64,000 bases of DNA from JAUIBE01 sp035267185 (GTDB lineage: Bacteria > Pseudomonadota > Gammaproteobacteria > Xanthomonadales > SZUA-36). The position numbers and the translations under genes are program-made. This document shows positions 8,919 to 15,944 of this stretch, piece by piece. The notes under the pieces are model-generated. The model was not told the DNA's origin, made no database searches, and saw only the letters and a program-made list of their open reading frames with translations. Within the stretch, counting starts at the first letter, position 1; the number at the start of each line of letters is the position of its first letter. The stretch is taken from positions 1-64,000 of the forward strand of contig DATFLY010000043.1 of NCBI GenBank assembly GCA_035267185.1. The letters are read 5' to 3'.

Positions 8919-9377
8919 ATGGATCGGACAGATTACAAAATATTATCGGAGTTGCAATCCGAGGGACGCTTGTCCAGCCAGTCATTGGCTGAGCGCGTTG
9001 GTCTGTCTACAACACCATGCTGGCGACGCGTAAAAAAACTCGAAGAAGAAGGTGTCATAGCCGGCACGGTGGCAATCCTGGATCCGCGGAGAATTGGATT
9101 GCAGGTAACAGCGGTAGCCGAGGTTTCGCTGGCACAGCAGGATGATGAAGCCGTTAAGGAATTTGAGGACATGGTCGAAAGACGACCGGAAATACTGGAG
9201 TGTCACACCATGAGTGGTGGTCATGATTATCACCTGAAAATCGTAAGCAAAACGATTGCAGATTACGAAGAACTCGTAAGAGAGCACATCATTCCGTGCA
9301 AGGCAGTCAAGGGTGTGAATTCCAGTTTCGTTCTGAGGAGTAAAAAATACACTACCGCTCTTCCATTGGATGTGTAG
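8919..9377 (+). CDS. Lrp/AsnC family transcriptional regulator
   Basis: A 152-residue protein starting MDRTDYKILSELQSEGR, the usual opening of the AsnC/Lrp family. The winged helix-turn-helix SQSLAERVGLSTTPCWRRVKKLEE lies near residues 20-45. The ligand-binding RAM domain follows, with ECHTMSGGHDYHLKIV. It should bind DNA in response to an amino acid or related metabolite. An in-frame start at 8871 would add 16 residues unlike the family, so 8919 is preferred even though its ribosome-binding site is weak. No obvious target gene adjoins it. The candidate GGA-loop RNA lies immediately downstream. Confidence 0.9.
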   Translation: MDRTDYKILSELQSEGRLSSQSLAERVGLSTTPCWRRVKKLEEEGVIAGTVAILDPRRIGLQVTAVAEVSLAQQDDEAVKEFEDMVERRPEILECHTMSGGHDYHLKIVSKTIADYEELVREHIIPCKAVKGVNSSFVLRSKKYTTALPLDV

Positions 9378-9390
9378 GGCAAAGACCGGA

Positions 9391-9664
9391 GATCAGGATG
9401 ATCAATGGTCATCGGGGCACGTTTCTGCAACGGACTTGCAGTTTGTTACCAAGGACGGTGTTTATTCCAATGGGGAGTGTTCTGCCAGGAACGGCATTTT
9501 TCGGCCATGGATGGCCTCTATTAAAGAACCAGCAGCAGCCAGGCGGCTGGGTGGCGAGGCCCAGGAGGGCACCAGGGATAGAACTCCAATAAGAAAACCC
9601 TGACTGGCCATGGATGGCTTGGGGAGGCGGAATGATGACGGGCATGGGTATTCCGCCTCCCCAA
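9391..9664 (+). ncRNA. Candidate CsrA/RsmA-sequestering small RNA (CsrB/RsmZ-like)
   Basis: This gene-free stretch contains seven short hairpins on the plus strand whose loops carry GGA: GATC/GATC with AGGAT (9391-9403), CTGCAA/TTGCAG with CGGAC (9425-9441), ACC/GGT with AAGGAC (9448-9459), TGCC/GGCA with AGGAAC (9483-9496), GGCC/GGCC with ATGGAT (9503-9516), GCCC/GGGC with AGGA (9559-9570), and GGCC/GGCT with ATGGAT (9606-9619). A 15-bp stem (9619-9633 with 9650-9664) closes the region. Repeated GGA loops are the defining design of CsrB, CsrC, RsmY and RsmZ. No T tract follows the closing stem, and no GacA palindrome or convincing promoter was seen, so transcription is unproven. Boundaries are approximate. 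Confidence 0.45.
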
Positions 9665-9744
9665 TCCACAACAACCGTGTTGACATCCACCACTGACGAA
9701 ACGATAATTCGCCTCCCTCACGGCAAGCCTGTCGTCGTGGGCGG

Positions 9745-9750
9745 TATAAT
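9745..9750 (+). promoter_or_regulatory. -10 box of tRNA-Arg(ACG)
   Basis: A perfect TATAAT lies eight bases before the mature tRNA. No good -35 box is seen at 16-18 bases upstream. Confidence 0.5.
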
Positions 9751-9758
9751 CAGATCAA

Positions 9759-9835
9759 GCGCCCGTAGCTCAGCTGGATAGAGTACTCGGCTACGAACCG
9801 AGCGGTCGGAGGTTCGAATCCTTCCGGGCGCGCCA
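9759..9835 (+). tRNA. tRNA-Arg(ACG)
   Basis: A complete cloverleaf: acceptor GCGCCCG pairs with CGGGCGC, then G and an encoded CCA. The anticodon stem CTCGG/CCGAG encloses CTACGAA, giving anticodon ACG. The T loop is TTCGAAT. Confidence 0.95.
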
Positions 9836-9842
9836 AATACAG

Positions 9843-9870
9843 AAAAACCCGCCTTTGTGCGGGTTTTTTT
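9843..9870 (+). terminator. Rho-independent terminator of tRNA-Arg(ACG)
   Basis: AAAAACCCGC pairs with GCGGGTTTTT around CTTTGT and is followed by further T residues, seven bases after the tRNA. Confidence 0.85.
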
Positions 9871-9889
9871 GTATTTCGTGCTCTGGGTA

Positions 9890-10005
9890 TGGGTTTGAGC
9901 CTTGTCATGTGTCCCTGGACACATGACAGAGGTTCGACAAAATTGTCGGGAACAATTTTGGTCGCCGCAGGCGCCCGCAGGGCGAAAACCAGGGATGGTT
10001 TTCGA
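9890..10005 (+). repeat. Structured tRNA-associated repeat, second copy
   Basis: This element follows tRNA-Arg and its terminator, and shares its design with 81-185. CAAAATTGT (9938-9946) pairs with ACAATTTTG (9952-9960) around CGGGA. CGAAAACC (9983-9990) pairs with GGTTTTCG (9997-10004) around AGGGAT. The stems differ from the first copy at paired positions while the loops are identical, so base pairing appears conserved. A further, stronger hairpin is present here: TGTCATGTGTCC (9903-9914) is followed after two bases by its exact complement. A GCCC-GCA-GGGC hairpin lies between. No clear copy of the tRNA-Arg 3' end closes this unit. The downstream gap to 10125 is otherwise featureless. Confidence 0.6.
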
Positions 10006-10125
10006 CAATGCTACCGCGCACGCTCTTGATCGCAAACCATCAAATCCAACAGCATCCCAAGTGCTAGACTTCCGTCCTGAAATTAATCATGCAGCCTGAC
10101 CAAACAGGCAACTACAGGTAAATCA

Positions 10126-10722
10126 ATGACAACCAAAAACGAATTCCGCGTTGGCAAGCGTGCTGCGGCCGCACCAGAACCCACCCAATATGAACCCGGA
10201 CCATTCAAAAAATCCAGGCCACCAGAACCACTTCGTTTCGAAGTCAATCTTTCCGCGGAAGCGCTTGATCGTCAGAAGAAAACCGGTTCGGTGCAGGTGA
10301 GTATTCCGGGATTCAGCCCGGTTCGTTTGTACTGTGATGAGCAGACTCCGGTCGGGGATGACACTGCACCGCCACCGCTTGCATTTTTTTGTGCTGGTAT
10401 TGGTTTTTGCCTTATGACCCACCTGACCGACATCCTGACTGCACGAAAGATTGAAGTAACCTCGCTGAAGCTTGAGCAACGCGTCTTTTTTGAGACGAAC
10501 CTTGGCACGATGAGAGAGCTTGGATATACCACCGAGGGCCGGTGCGAAATGGTTGAAACCCATGTCCTGATCGAAAGTCCGGAACCGAGCGAGAAAATCG
10601 CGGCACTTCTGGAAGAGGCGGAAGGTGCCTGCATGGCGCACTTCGCCCTGCGAAATCCTGTTCCGTGGTCAACCCGTCTTGTTCACAACGATACCCAGAT
10701 CGCTGCGCATGACGGACCCTGA
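10126..10722 (+). CDS. OsmC-like protein
   Basis: A 198-residue protein with an alanine- and proline-rich start and an OsmC/Ohr-type fold in its second half. The segment DDTAPPPLAFFCAGIGFCLMTHL carries one conserved cysteine at the start of the long helix, and EGACMAHFALRNPVP carries the second. In OsmC and Ohr the two cysteines form a thiol-based peroxide-reducing pair. Specificity here is unknown. It converges with a peroxiredoxin-like gene, so both neighbours suggest thiol or peroxide chemistry, although they are not in one operon. The ATG is preceded by an AGG about ten bases upstream. Confidence 0.75.
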   Translation: MTTKNEFRVGKRAAAAPEPTQYEPGPFKKSRPPEPLRFEVNLSAEALDRQKKTGSVQVSIPGFSPVRLYCDEQTPVGDDTAPPPLAFFCAGIGFCLMTHLTDILTARKIEVTSLKLEQRVFFETNLGTMRELGYTTEGRCEMVETHVLIESPEPSEKIAALLEEAEGACMAHFALRNPVPWSTRLVHNDTQIAAHDGP

Positions 10723-10736
10723 GCTTGCGCTCAGGG
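10717..10736. terminator. Hairpin between convergent genes
   Basis: CCCTGAGC pairs with GCTCAGGG around TTGC. It overlaps the stop codon of the OsmC-like gene and lies 15 bases from the stop of the opposite gene. There is only a weak T-rich stretch after it, so bidirectional termination is a guess. Confidence 0.4.
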
Positions 10737-10750
10737 ATTCGGATTTTCAA

Positions 10751-11284
10751 TTAGCTGAAAGTGCCGCGAATCGGATAGTTGTTTTCAGGGTCACGAATCC
10801 ACTCAAGGCCTGAGACAAGGCTTTCAAAATCCGGCCTGACAAACGGGTTATTGGATATATCAACAACCTGGAGATGACCGGTTGCGTTGATCACGAACAG
10901 TCCCGGTTCGGAAAAGTTGTGGTCGGTCTCTTTCTCCGAGCGCGGTATCGAAATATACAAGCCCAGGTCCTGCATCTGTTCGAGCGTTAAGCCATAATAA
11001 AGTGGAAAGTTGACCTCCAGGCGTTGATTGTGATCTTCCAGCTGTTCTTTGCTGTCTGCTGAGACAGCGGCGACGTCTACACCGATGTCGAGCAGCCTTT
11101 GCCTGAATCCGGCAAGGTCATTCAAATAGCGGGTACAAAGTGGACAATGTCGTCCACGATAGATCACTACCATTTGCCAGTCAGCGTCACCTCGCGGTTG
11201 AGTGATGTCAGTTTCCCCGCCGCCTGGGTTCGATACCGATACTGATGGAAATTCACTTCCAGCGTGTAGTTTTTGAGTTTTCAT
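10751..11284 (-). CDS. Peroxiredoxin-like (AhpC/TSA) protein
   Basis: A 177-residue thioredoxin-fold protein. The active-site region reads VVIYRGRHCPLCTRYLNDL, giving a C47-P-L-C50 pair where ordinary 2-Cys peroxiredoxins have a single peroxidatic cysteine in P-x-x-x-T-x-x-C. This places it with the PRX-like group related to SelU/AhpC-TSA proteins. It probably reduces peroxides or acts as a thiol oxidoreductase in the cytoplasm. No signal peptide is seen. ATG at 11284 is preferred over a TTG at 11320, because GAAGAG precedes the ATG. Confidence 0.8.
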   Translation of the reverse strand: MKTQKLHAGSEFPSVSVSNPGGGETDITQPRGDADWQMVVIYRGRHCPLCTRYLNDLAGFRQRLLDIGVDVAAVSADSKEQLEDHNQRLEVNFPLYYGLTLEQMQDLGLYISIPRSEKETDHNFSEPGLFVINATGHLQVVDISNNPFVRPDFESLVSGLEWIRDPENNYPIRGTFS

Positions 11285-11406
11285 CTCTTCACCGTTCGTA
11301 ACAAAGTTAGTCTTCTGCAATTAAGCTATGGGCTCGAGATTTGGAAACCCAATAGCGCTTCTGTATCGCAGTGAATGAGATATTTGAAAAAAAGTGAAAA
11401 GACTCA

Positions 11407-11435
11407 TTGATACCCGGCGCGATGGCGACTAGAAT
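11407..11435 (+). promoter_or_regulatory. Sigma-70 promoter of the tRNA cluster
   Basis: TTGATA and TAGAAT are separated by exactly 17 bases, and TAGAAT ends 11 bases before tRNA-Pro(TGG). This is a near-consensus promoter, likely driving at least the Pro-Arg tRNA pair. Confidence 0.75.
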
Positions 11436-11446
11436 ACGCGGTCGTT

Positions 11447-11523
11447 CGGGGTGTAGCGCAGCCTGGTAGCGCAACTGCTTTGGGAGCAGTGGGTCGGGAG
11501 TTCGAATCTCTCCACCCCGACCA
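11447..11523 (+). tRNA. tRNA-Pro(TGG)
   Basis: Acceptor CGGGGTG pairs with CACCCCG, then A and CCA. The anticodon stem ACTGC/GCAGT encloses TTTGGGA, giving anticodon TGG. First member of a Pro-Arg-His-Lys-Leu series. Confidence 0.95.
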
Positions 11524-11547
11524 ACTAATTATAGTAGCGACCGTCGT

Positions 11548-11624
11548 GCGCCCGTAGCTCAACTGGATAGAGCACCGGCCTTCTAAGCCGACGGTTGCAG
11601 GTTCGAGTCCTGCCGGGCGCGCCA
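11548..11624 (+). tRNA. tRNA-Arg(TCT)
   Basis: Acceptor GCGCCCG pairs with CGGGCGC, with an encoded CCA. The anticodon loop CTTCTAA gives TCT. It lies 24 bases after tRNA-Pro. Confidence 0.95.
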
Positions 11625-11632
11625 AACTTCAG

Positions 11633-11655
11633 GGGCCGATAATCGGCCCTTTTTG
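11633..11655 (+). terminator. Rho-independent terminator after tRNA-Arg(TCT)
   Basis: GGGCCGA pairs with TCGGCCC around TAA and is followed by five T residues. It splits the tRNA series, so His and Lys probably use a separate promoter (TAAAAT at 11731-11736 is a plausible -10 box). Confidence 0.85.
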
Positions 11656-11755
11656 TGTGGACGCAATAAACAGAACTCAAATGTACAATGAATCGTGATT
11701 CTGATTGCGACGCCAAGCACAGGATTGCGATAAAATATAAACCATTGATTTCAGT

Positions 11756-11832
11756 GGTGGACGTAGCTCAGTCGGTAGAGCACCGGATTGTGATTCCGGC
11801 GGTCGCGGGTTCAAGCCCCGTCGTCCACCCCA
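11756..11832 (+). tRNA. tRNA-His(GTG)
   Basis: The extra G(-1) typical of tRNA-His precedes acceptor GTGGACG, which pairs with CGTCCAC followed by C and CCA. The anticodon stem CCGGA/TCCGG encloses TTGTGAT, giving GTG. Confidence 0.95.
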
Positions 11833-11839
11833 ATTTTCA

Positions 11840-11915
11840 GGGCCATTAGCTCAATTGGCAGAGCAGTAGACTCTTAATCTATTGGTTCTAGGTTCGAGTC
11901 CTAGATGGCCCACCA
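11840..11915 (+). tRNA. tRNA-Lys(CTT)
   Basis: Acceptor GGGCCAT pairs with ATGGCCC, then A and CCA. The anticodon loop CTCTTAA gives CTT. It lies eight bases after tRNA-His. Its last 22 bases are duplicated at 12085-12106. Confidence 0.93.
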
Positions 11916-12202
11916 ACAAGTTAGACGGTACGCCAGACGAAGGCCTGGCATACGGAGCCGGGACTATACGGACTCGAACCGATGGTTTTCCGAGAGTCGC
12001 CAGAGGCGACCGAGGAAATCCTCGATGAGGACCTTGCTGCACGATGCTCGTTTTTTGAGCCAGTAAAGCAAGGTCGCCATTGAATCGAGTCCTGGATGGC
12101 CCACCAACAAGTTAGACGGTACGCCAGACGAAGGCCTGGCATACGGAGCCGGGACTATACGGACTCGAACCGATGGTTGATCTAATTCTGGATGGTCCAT
12201 CA
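11894..12202 (+). repeat. tRNA-Lys tail repeat array
   Basis: A 94-bp block at 11894-11987, made of the last 22 bases of tRNA-Lys plus 72 bases of trailer, recurs at 12085-12178 with a single mismatch, so the period is 191 bp. A third, decayed tRNA end (CTGGATGGTCCATCA, 12188-12202) follows. The spacer between copies holds hairpins GTCGCC/GGCGAC, GAGGA/TCCTC, and GACCTTGCT (12030-12038) pairing with AGCAAGGTC (12067-12075). The organisation of tandem units, each carrying the 3' end of the adjacent tRNA gene, parallels the E. coli tyrT rtT repeats. The remainder up to 12284 holds only a TCGTGTC/GACACGA hairpin before tRNA-Leu. Confidence 0.8.
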
Positions 12203-12284
12203 GAAATTTCGGGCTTCCGACACCAGTTCTTCTCTAGTGTCGTGTCTGCGCCAGGACACGAAGCGCCGGGAAACATGGCACCGG

Positions 12285-12369
<85 letters not shown>

Positions 12370-12447
12370 GCTTTGTGCTGACCGGTATGACAGTCCGGAA
12401 ATGACAGCCGGCTATACCGGCTTTATAGACACAGGTAATACAAAAAC

Positions 12448-13749
12448 ATGCAGGTCTCAGTAGAAAACACCAGCACACTTGAACGGCGAGTGACCGTTCA
12501 GATTCCAGCTGACGATATCAATGGCAAGATTCAATCCCGCTTGCGCGAGTTGAGCAAGCAGGTTCGCATCAAGGGGTTTCGCCCTGGCAAGATTCCAATG
12601 AATGTCATGCAGCAGCGCTACGGTGCCCAGGTGCGCAATGAAGTTGTTGGAGAGGCCATGCAGCAAAGCCTCGAAGAAGCCATCCAGAACGAGGAGTTGC
12701 GTCCTGCTTCAATGCCACGCCTGGAACCAATTTCCGAATCAAGTCCTCAAGACGATATTGAGTTCACGGCAGTCATTGAAGTTTTGCCGGAACTGGACCA
12801 GGTAGAGGTTGCAGAGCTTGAAATTGAGCGACCGGAAGCCGAAGTCAGCGAAGATGATATCGACGAGATGGTCGAGACCCTCCGCCAGCAACGCACCTCA
12901 TGGGAAACTGTTGAACGTACGCCGAAGGAAGGCGACCAGGTGTTGGTGGAATATGTTGCAGAAACTGATGAGGGCCGGGTCCCGGCTGCCGGTAAACAGC
13001 GTATTGCCATCCTGATGGGTGATTCAGGGTTTGATTCCCTGGAAAAAGCCGTATCAAAACTCAAGGAAGGTGATACAAAGGAAGCCAAACTTACATTTCC
13101 CGAAGATTATCGGGAAGAATCCCTGACCGGAAAGAAGGCAAAAGTAGAGCTGGAGTTGGTTCGTGTTTCGGAAAGCACCATTCCTGAAGTCGATGAGGAA
13201 TTTATCAAGAGCTTCGGAATAGAAAGCGGTGACGAGAAAGAACTCCGTAATGAGATCAAGGCAAACCTGGAACGGGAGCTCAAGCAGGCCCGAACATCTC
13301 TCATCAAAGTTTCCCTCATCGACGCGTTGATTGCTACGCATCCGGATCTCGCCGTTCCCGAGAGCATGGTCCAATCCGAAGCCGCCAACATGGCAGCCCA
13401 GGCTGCTGGAGGGCAGGGAGAAGAGCCAGACGAGGCTCAGGTCGAGGCTTTCACTGAATCGGCCCAGCGGCGGGTTCGCGGTGGCCTCATCATGAGTGAA
13501 CTTGCTCGCCAGAATGAGATCAGAATTGATGGCGCCAAGGTACGGGAAACCATCGAAACGGTCGCCGAGACCTACGAGCAGCCGGATGAGGTGAGGCAAA
13601 TGTATTTTTCCAATCCCCAGTTACTGCAGCAGGTTGAAAACGCCGTGCTTGAAGAGCAGGTAGTTGACTGGGTCATGGAGCACGCCAAAGTTCTACCCAA
13701 GGAAATGGCCTTTAAGGAAGTGATCGAGGCCGCTGCGAAAAACAGATAA
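12448..13749 (+). CDS. tig: Trigger factor, ribosome-associated chaperone
   Basis: A 433-residue protein of normal trigger-factor length. The N-terminal ribosome-binding signature GFRPGKIP lies at residues 43-50. The FKBP-type peptidyl-prolyl isomerase domain spans roughly 150-245, and the helical C-terminal chaperone arms follow. It binds nascent chains at the ribosome exit tunnel. It is the first gene of the conserved tig-clpP-clpX-lon order, with only 19 bases before clpP, so cotranscription is likely. Confidence 0.97.
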   Translation: MQVSVENTSTLERRVTVQIPADDINGKIQSRLRELSKQVRIKGFRPGKIPMNVMQQRYGAQVRNEVVGEAMQQSLEEAIQNEELRPASMPRLEPISESSPQDDIEFTAVIEVLPELDQVEVAELEIERPEAEVSEDDIDEMVETLRQQRTSWETVERTPKEGDQVLVEYVAETDEGRVPAAGKQRIAILMGDSGFDSLEKAVSKLKEGDTKEAKLTFPEDYREESLTGKKAKVELELVRVSESTIPEVDEEFIKSFGIESGDEKELRNEIKANLERELKQARTSLIKVSLIDALIATHPDLAVPESMVQSEAANMAAQAAGGQGEEPDEAQVEAFTESAQRRVRGGLIMSELARQNEIRIDGAKVRETIETVAETYEQPDEVRQMYFSNPQLLQQVENAVLEEQVVDWVMEHAKVLPKEMAFKEVIEAAAKNR

Positions 13750-13768
13750 AACCCTGAAACAGGACTGA

Positions 13769-14404
13769 GTGCACTACAGAATGAATATGGAACCAAGAAA
13801 TCTTAATCTCGTGCCGATGGTGGTAGAGCAAAGCTCCCGTGGCGAACGCGCCTATGATATTTATTCAAGGCTGCTCAAAGACCGCCTGGTATTTGTAGTT
13901 GGTGGCATTGATGACAATGTGGCGAACCTGGTGGTGGCACAGTTGCTGTTCCTGGAATCCGAGAATCCGGATAAAGACATCCACCTTTATATCAATAGCC
14001 CTGGCGGTGTTGTTTCGGCTGGTCTCGCTATTTACGACACAATGCAGTTTATCAAGCCCGACGTGAGCACCATGTGTGTTGGACAGGCAGCAAGCATGGG
14101 TGCACTTTTGCTGGCGGCAGGTGCTGCAGGTAAACGCTTCTGTCAGCCTCACTCGCGGGTGATGATTCACCAGCCATTAGGCGGTTTTCAGGGGCAGGCG
14201 ACTGATATTGATATTCATGCCCGGGAAATTCTGAAAACACGCTCGGCCCTGAACGATATTCTTGCGCATCACACCGGCCAGGAAGTGGATAAAGTTGCCA
14301 GGGATACTGATCGTGACAACTTCATGGGGCCGAAGGAAGCGAAAGATTATGGCCTGATCGATGAAATCCTTGAGCGCAGAAAGGATGACTCTGGCGACAA
14401 GTGA
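13769..14404 (+). CDS. clpP: ATP-dependent Clp protease proteolytic subunit
   Basis: A 211-residue serine peptidase that forms the double heptamer barrel partnered by ClpX. The catalytic triad is visible as S109 in GQAASMGA, H134 in MIHQPLGG and D183 in RDTDRDNF. The short N-terminal part before LNLVPMVVEQ may be a propeptide. The chosen start is GTG at 13769, which has AGGA just upstream. ATG at 13781 is an alternative that would shorten the protein by four residues. It sits between tig and clpX as in most gammaproteobacteria. Confidence 0.96.
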   Translation: MHYRMNMEPRNLNLVPMVVEQSSRGERAYDIYSRLLKDRLVFVVGGIDDNVANLVVAQLLFLESENPDKDIHLYINSPGGVVSAGLAIYDTMQFIKPDVSTMCVGQAASMGALLLAAGAAGKRFCQPHSRVMIHQPLGGFQGQATDIDIHAREILKTRSALNDILAHHTGQEVDKVARDTDRDNFMGPKEAKDYGLIDEILERRKDDSGDK

Positions 14405-14461
14405 GAGTAATATTTTGGTAATAAGGCTGGGAATATCCGTGATTGCGAACAGGTTAGGTTC

Positions 14462-15733
14462 ATGAGCGAGCAAGAATCCAAGGGCACCGACGGTAAAATT
14501 CTATACTGCTCATTTTGCGGAAAGAGCCAGCACGAAGTCCGTAAACTGATCGCCGGTCCGAGTGTTTATATCTGTGATGAATGCGTTGAGCTCTGCAACG
14601 ACATTATCCGCGAAGAGCTTGAAGAGTCGAGCGCTCCCGATCGCGACTCACTGCCCAACCCCAAGGAAATTCACGAATTTCTGGACCAGTTCGTCATTGG
14701 CCAGGAACATGCCAAGAAAGTTCTTTCGGTTGCTGTTTATAACCACTACAAAAGACTGGAAACACGCCAGTCCGAAGAAGAAGTTGAGCTTGCGAAAAGC
14801 AACATCCTGCTGATCGGACCTACCGGATCAGGCAAGACACTACTTGCTGAAACCCTGGCAAGAATGCTTAACGTTCCCTTCACCATTGCTGATGCCACCA
14901 CGCTTACCGAGGCCGGTTACGTGGGTGAGGATGTGGAAAACATCATCCAGAAATTGCTTCAGAAGTGTGATTATGATGTTGAGAAAGCACAAACCGGCAT
15001 CGTCTATATCGATGAAATCGACAAGGTTTCACGCAAAGCCGAAAATCCTTCAATTACGCGCGATGTATCAGGCGAAGGCGTTCAGCAGGCACTGCTTAAG
15101 CTGATCGAAGGCACCATTGCTTCTGTTCCGCCACAGGGTGGTCGTAAGCATCCCCAGCAGGAATTTCTGCAGGTCGATACCGGCCAGATTCTTTTTGTTT
15201 GTGGCGGAGCTTTTGCAGGGCTCGAAAAAGTCATCCAGGCACGTTCCACGAAGGCCGGAATCGGATTCTCGGCAGAAGTTCGCAGCACGGAAAGCACCGA
15301 TCTTATTGGTGATGTGCTGATGGGTGTCGAACCCGAGGACCTGGTCAAATATGGCCTGATTCCCGAGTTTGTTGGCCGCTTGCCCGTTGTTGCGACCCTC
15401 AGGGAACTGGATGAAGAGGCGCTTGTTCGAATCCTGGTCGAACCCAAGAACGCACTGGTCAAGCAATATCGCCAGTTGTTTGCTATGGAAGATTCGGAGC
15501 TTGAGATTCGAGAAGATGCTTTGGCTGCGATTGCGCGTAAAGCCATGGGTCGAAAGACGGGTGCCAGGGGTTTGCGAACCATCCTTGAAGGTGTTCTGCT
15601 CAATATCATGTACGAATTGCCCTCAATGGAGAACGTTTCAAAGGTTGTCATCGATGAGACGGTTATTGATGGTGATGCCGAGCCTTTCATTCTGTACGAG
15701 AGCACAACCCAGAACGTCGCTAACAGCGAATAG
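14462..15733 (+). CDS. clpX: ATP-dependent Clp protease ATP-binding subunit ClpX
   Basis: A 423-residue AAA+ unfoldase. The N-terminal zinc-binding domain has four cysteines in CSFCGK and CDECVELC. The Walker A motif is GPTGSGKT, Walker B is IVYIDEIDK, and the substrate pore loop GYVGEDVE lies between them. RGLRTILEGVLL marks the sensor-2 region. It recognises and unfolds tagged proteins and feeds them into ClpP. It begins 57 bases after clpP. Confidence 0.97.
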   Translation: MSEQESKGTDGKILYCSFCGKSQHEVRKLIAGPSVYICDECVELCNDIIREELEESSAPDRDSLPNPKEIHEFLDQFVIGQEHAKKVLSVAVYNHYKRLETRQSEEEVELAKSNILLIGPTGSGKTLLAETLARMLNVPFTIADATTLTEAGYVGEDVENIIQKLLQKCDYDVEKAQTGIVYIDEIDKVSRKAENPSITRDVSGEGVQQALLKLIEGTIASVPPQGGRKHPQQEFLQVDTGQILFVCGGAFAGLEKVIQARSTKAGIGFSAEVRSTESTDLIGDVLMGVEPEDLVKYGLIPEFVGRLPVVATLRELDEEALVRILVEPKNALVKQYRQLFAMEDSELEIREDALAAIARKAMGRKTGARGLRTILEGVLLNIMYELPSMENVSKVVIDETVIDGDAEPFILYESTTQNVANSE

Positions 15734-15944
15734 CTGCTGAAACCTCCTGTAGACCGCATCCTGTCTGGATGTGGCCCATATGGCCGTCAGATGACTCATC
15801 CCGTGGCCCGTATTCGTCCTTGAATTTCTCCCGCTGATAACAATATTTGCTCTATCAAACAGACCAACACGCTTGTAGTTTCGATGGTGTAGGGTAGAAC
15901 CAGCAGCCCCACTCAACAGATTGCTGCGATGGACAGGAAAACGA

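Noticed and set aside
9260..9390. GacA-type palindrome or strong promoter upstream of the candidate sponge RNA
   Set aside because: No TGTAAG-N6-CTTACA-like site and no paired -35/-10 boxes with correct spacing were found. The lack of support lowers confidence in the RNA but does not exclude it.
9718..10035. Minus-strand open frame containing GAPGRIRTSDRSVRSRVLYPAELRA
   Set aside because: It is a translation of the tRNA-Arg gene and its flanks read backwards, a well-known spurious annotation. The similar frames over the other tRNA genes (11404-11716, 11851-12200, 18841-19161) were dropped for the same reason.
15810..15860. Heat-shock sigma factor promoter before lon
   Set aside because: CTTGAA is present, but the downstream CCCCAT-like element is missing at the expected distance, so it was not listed.
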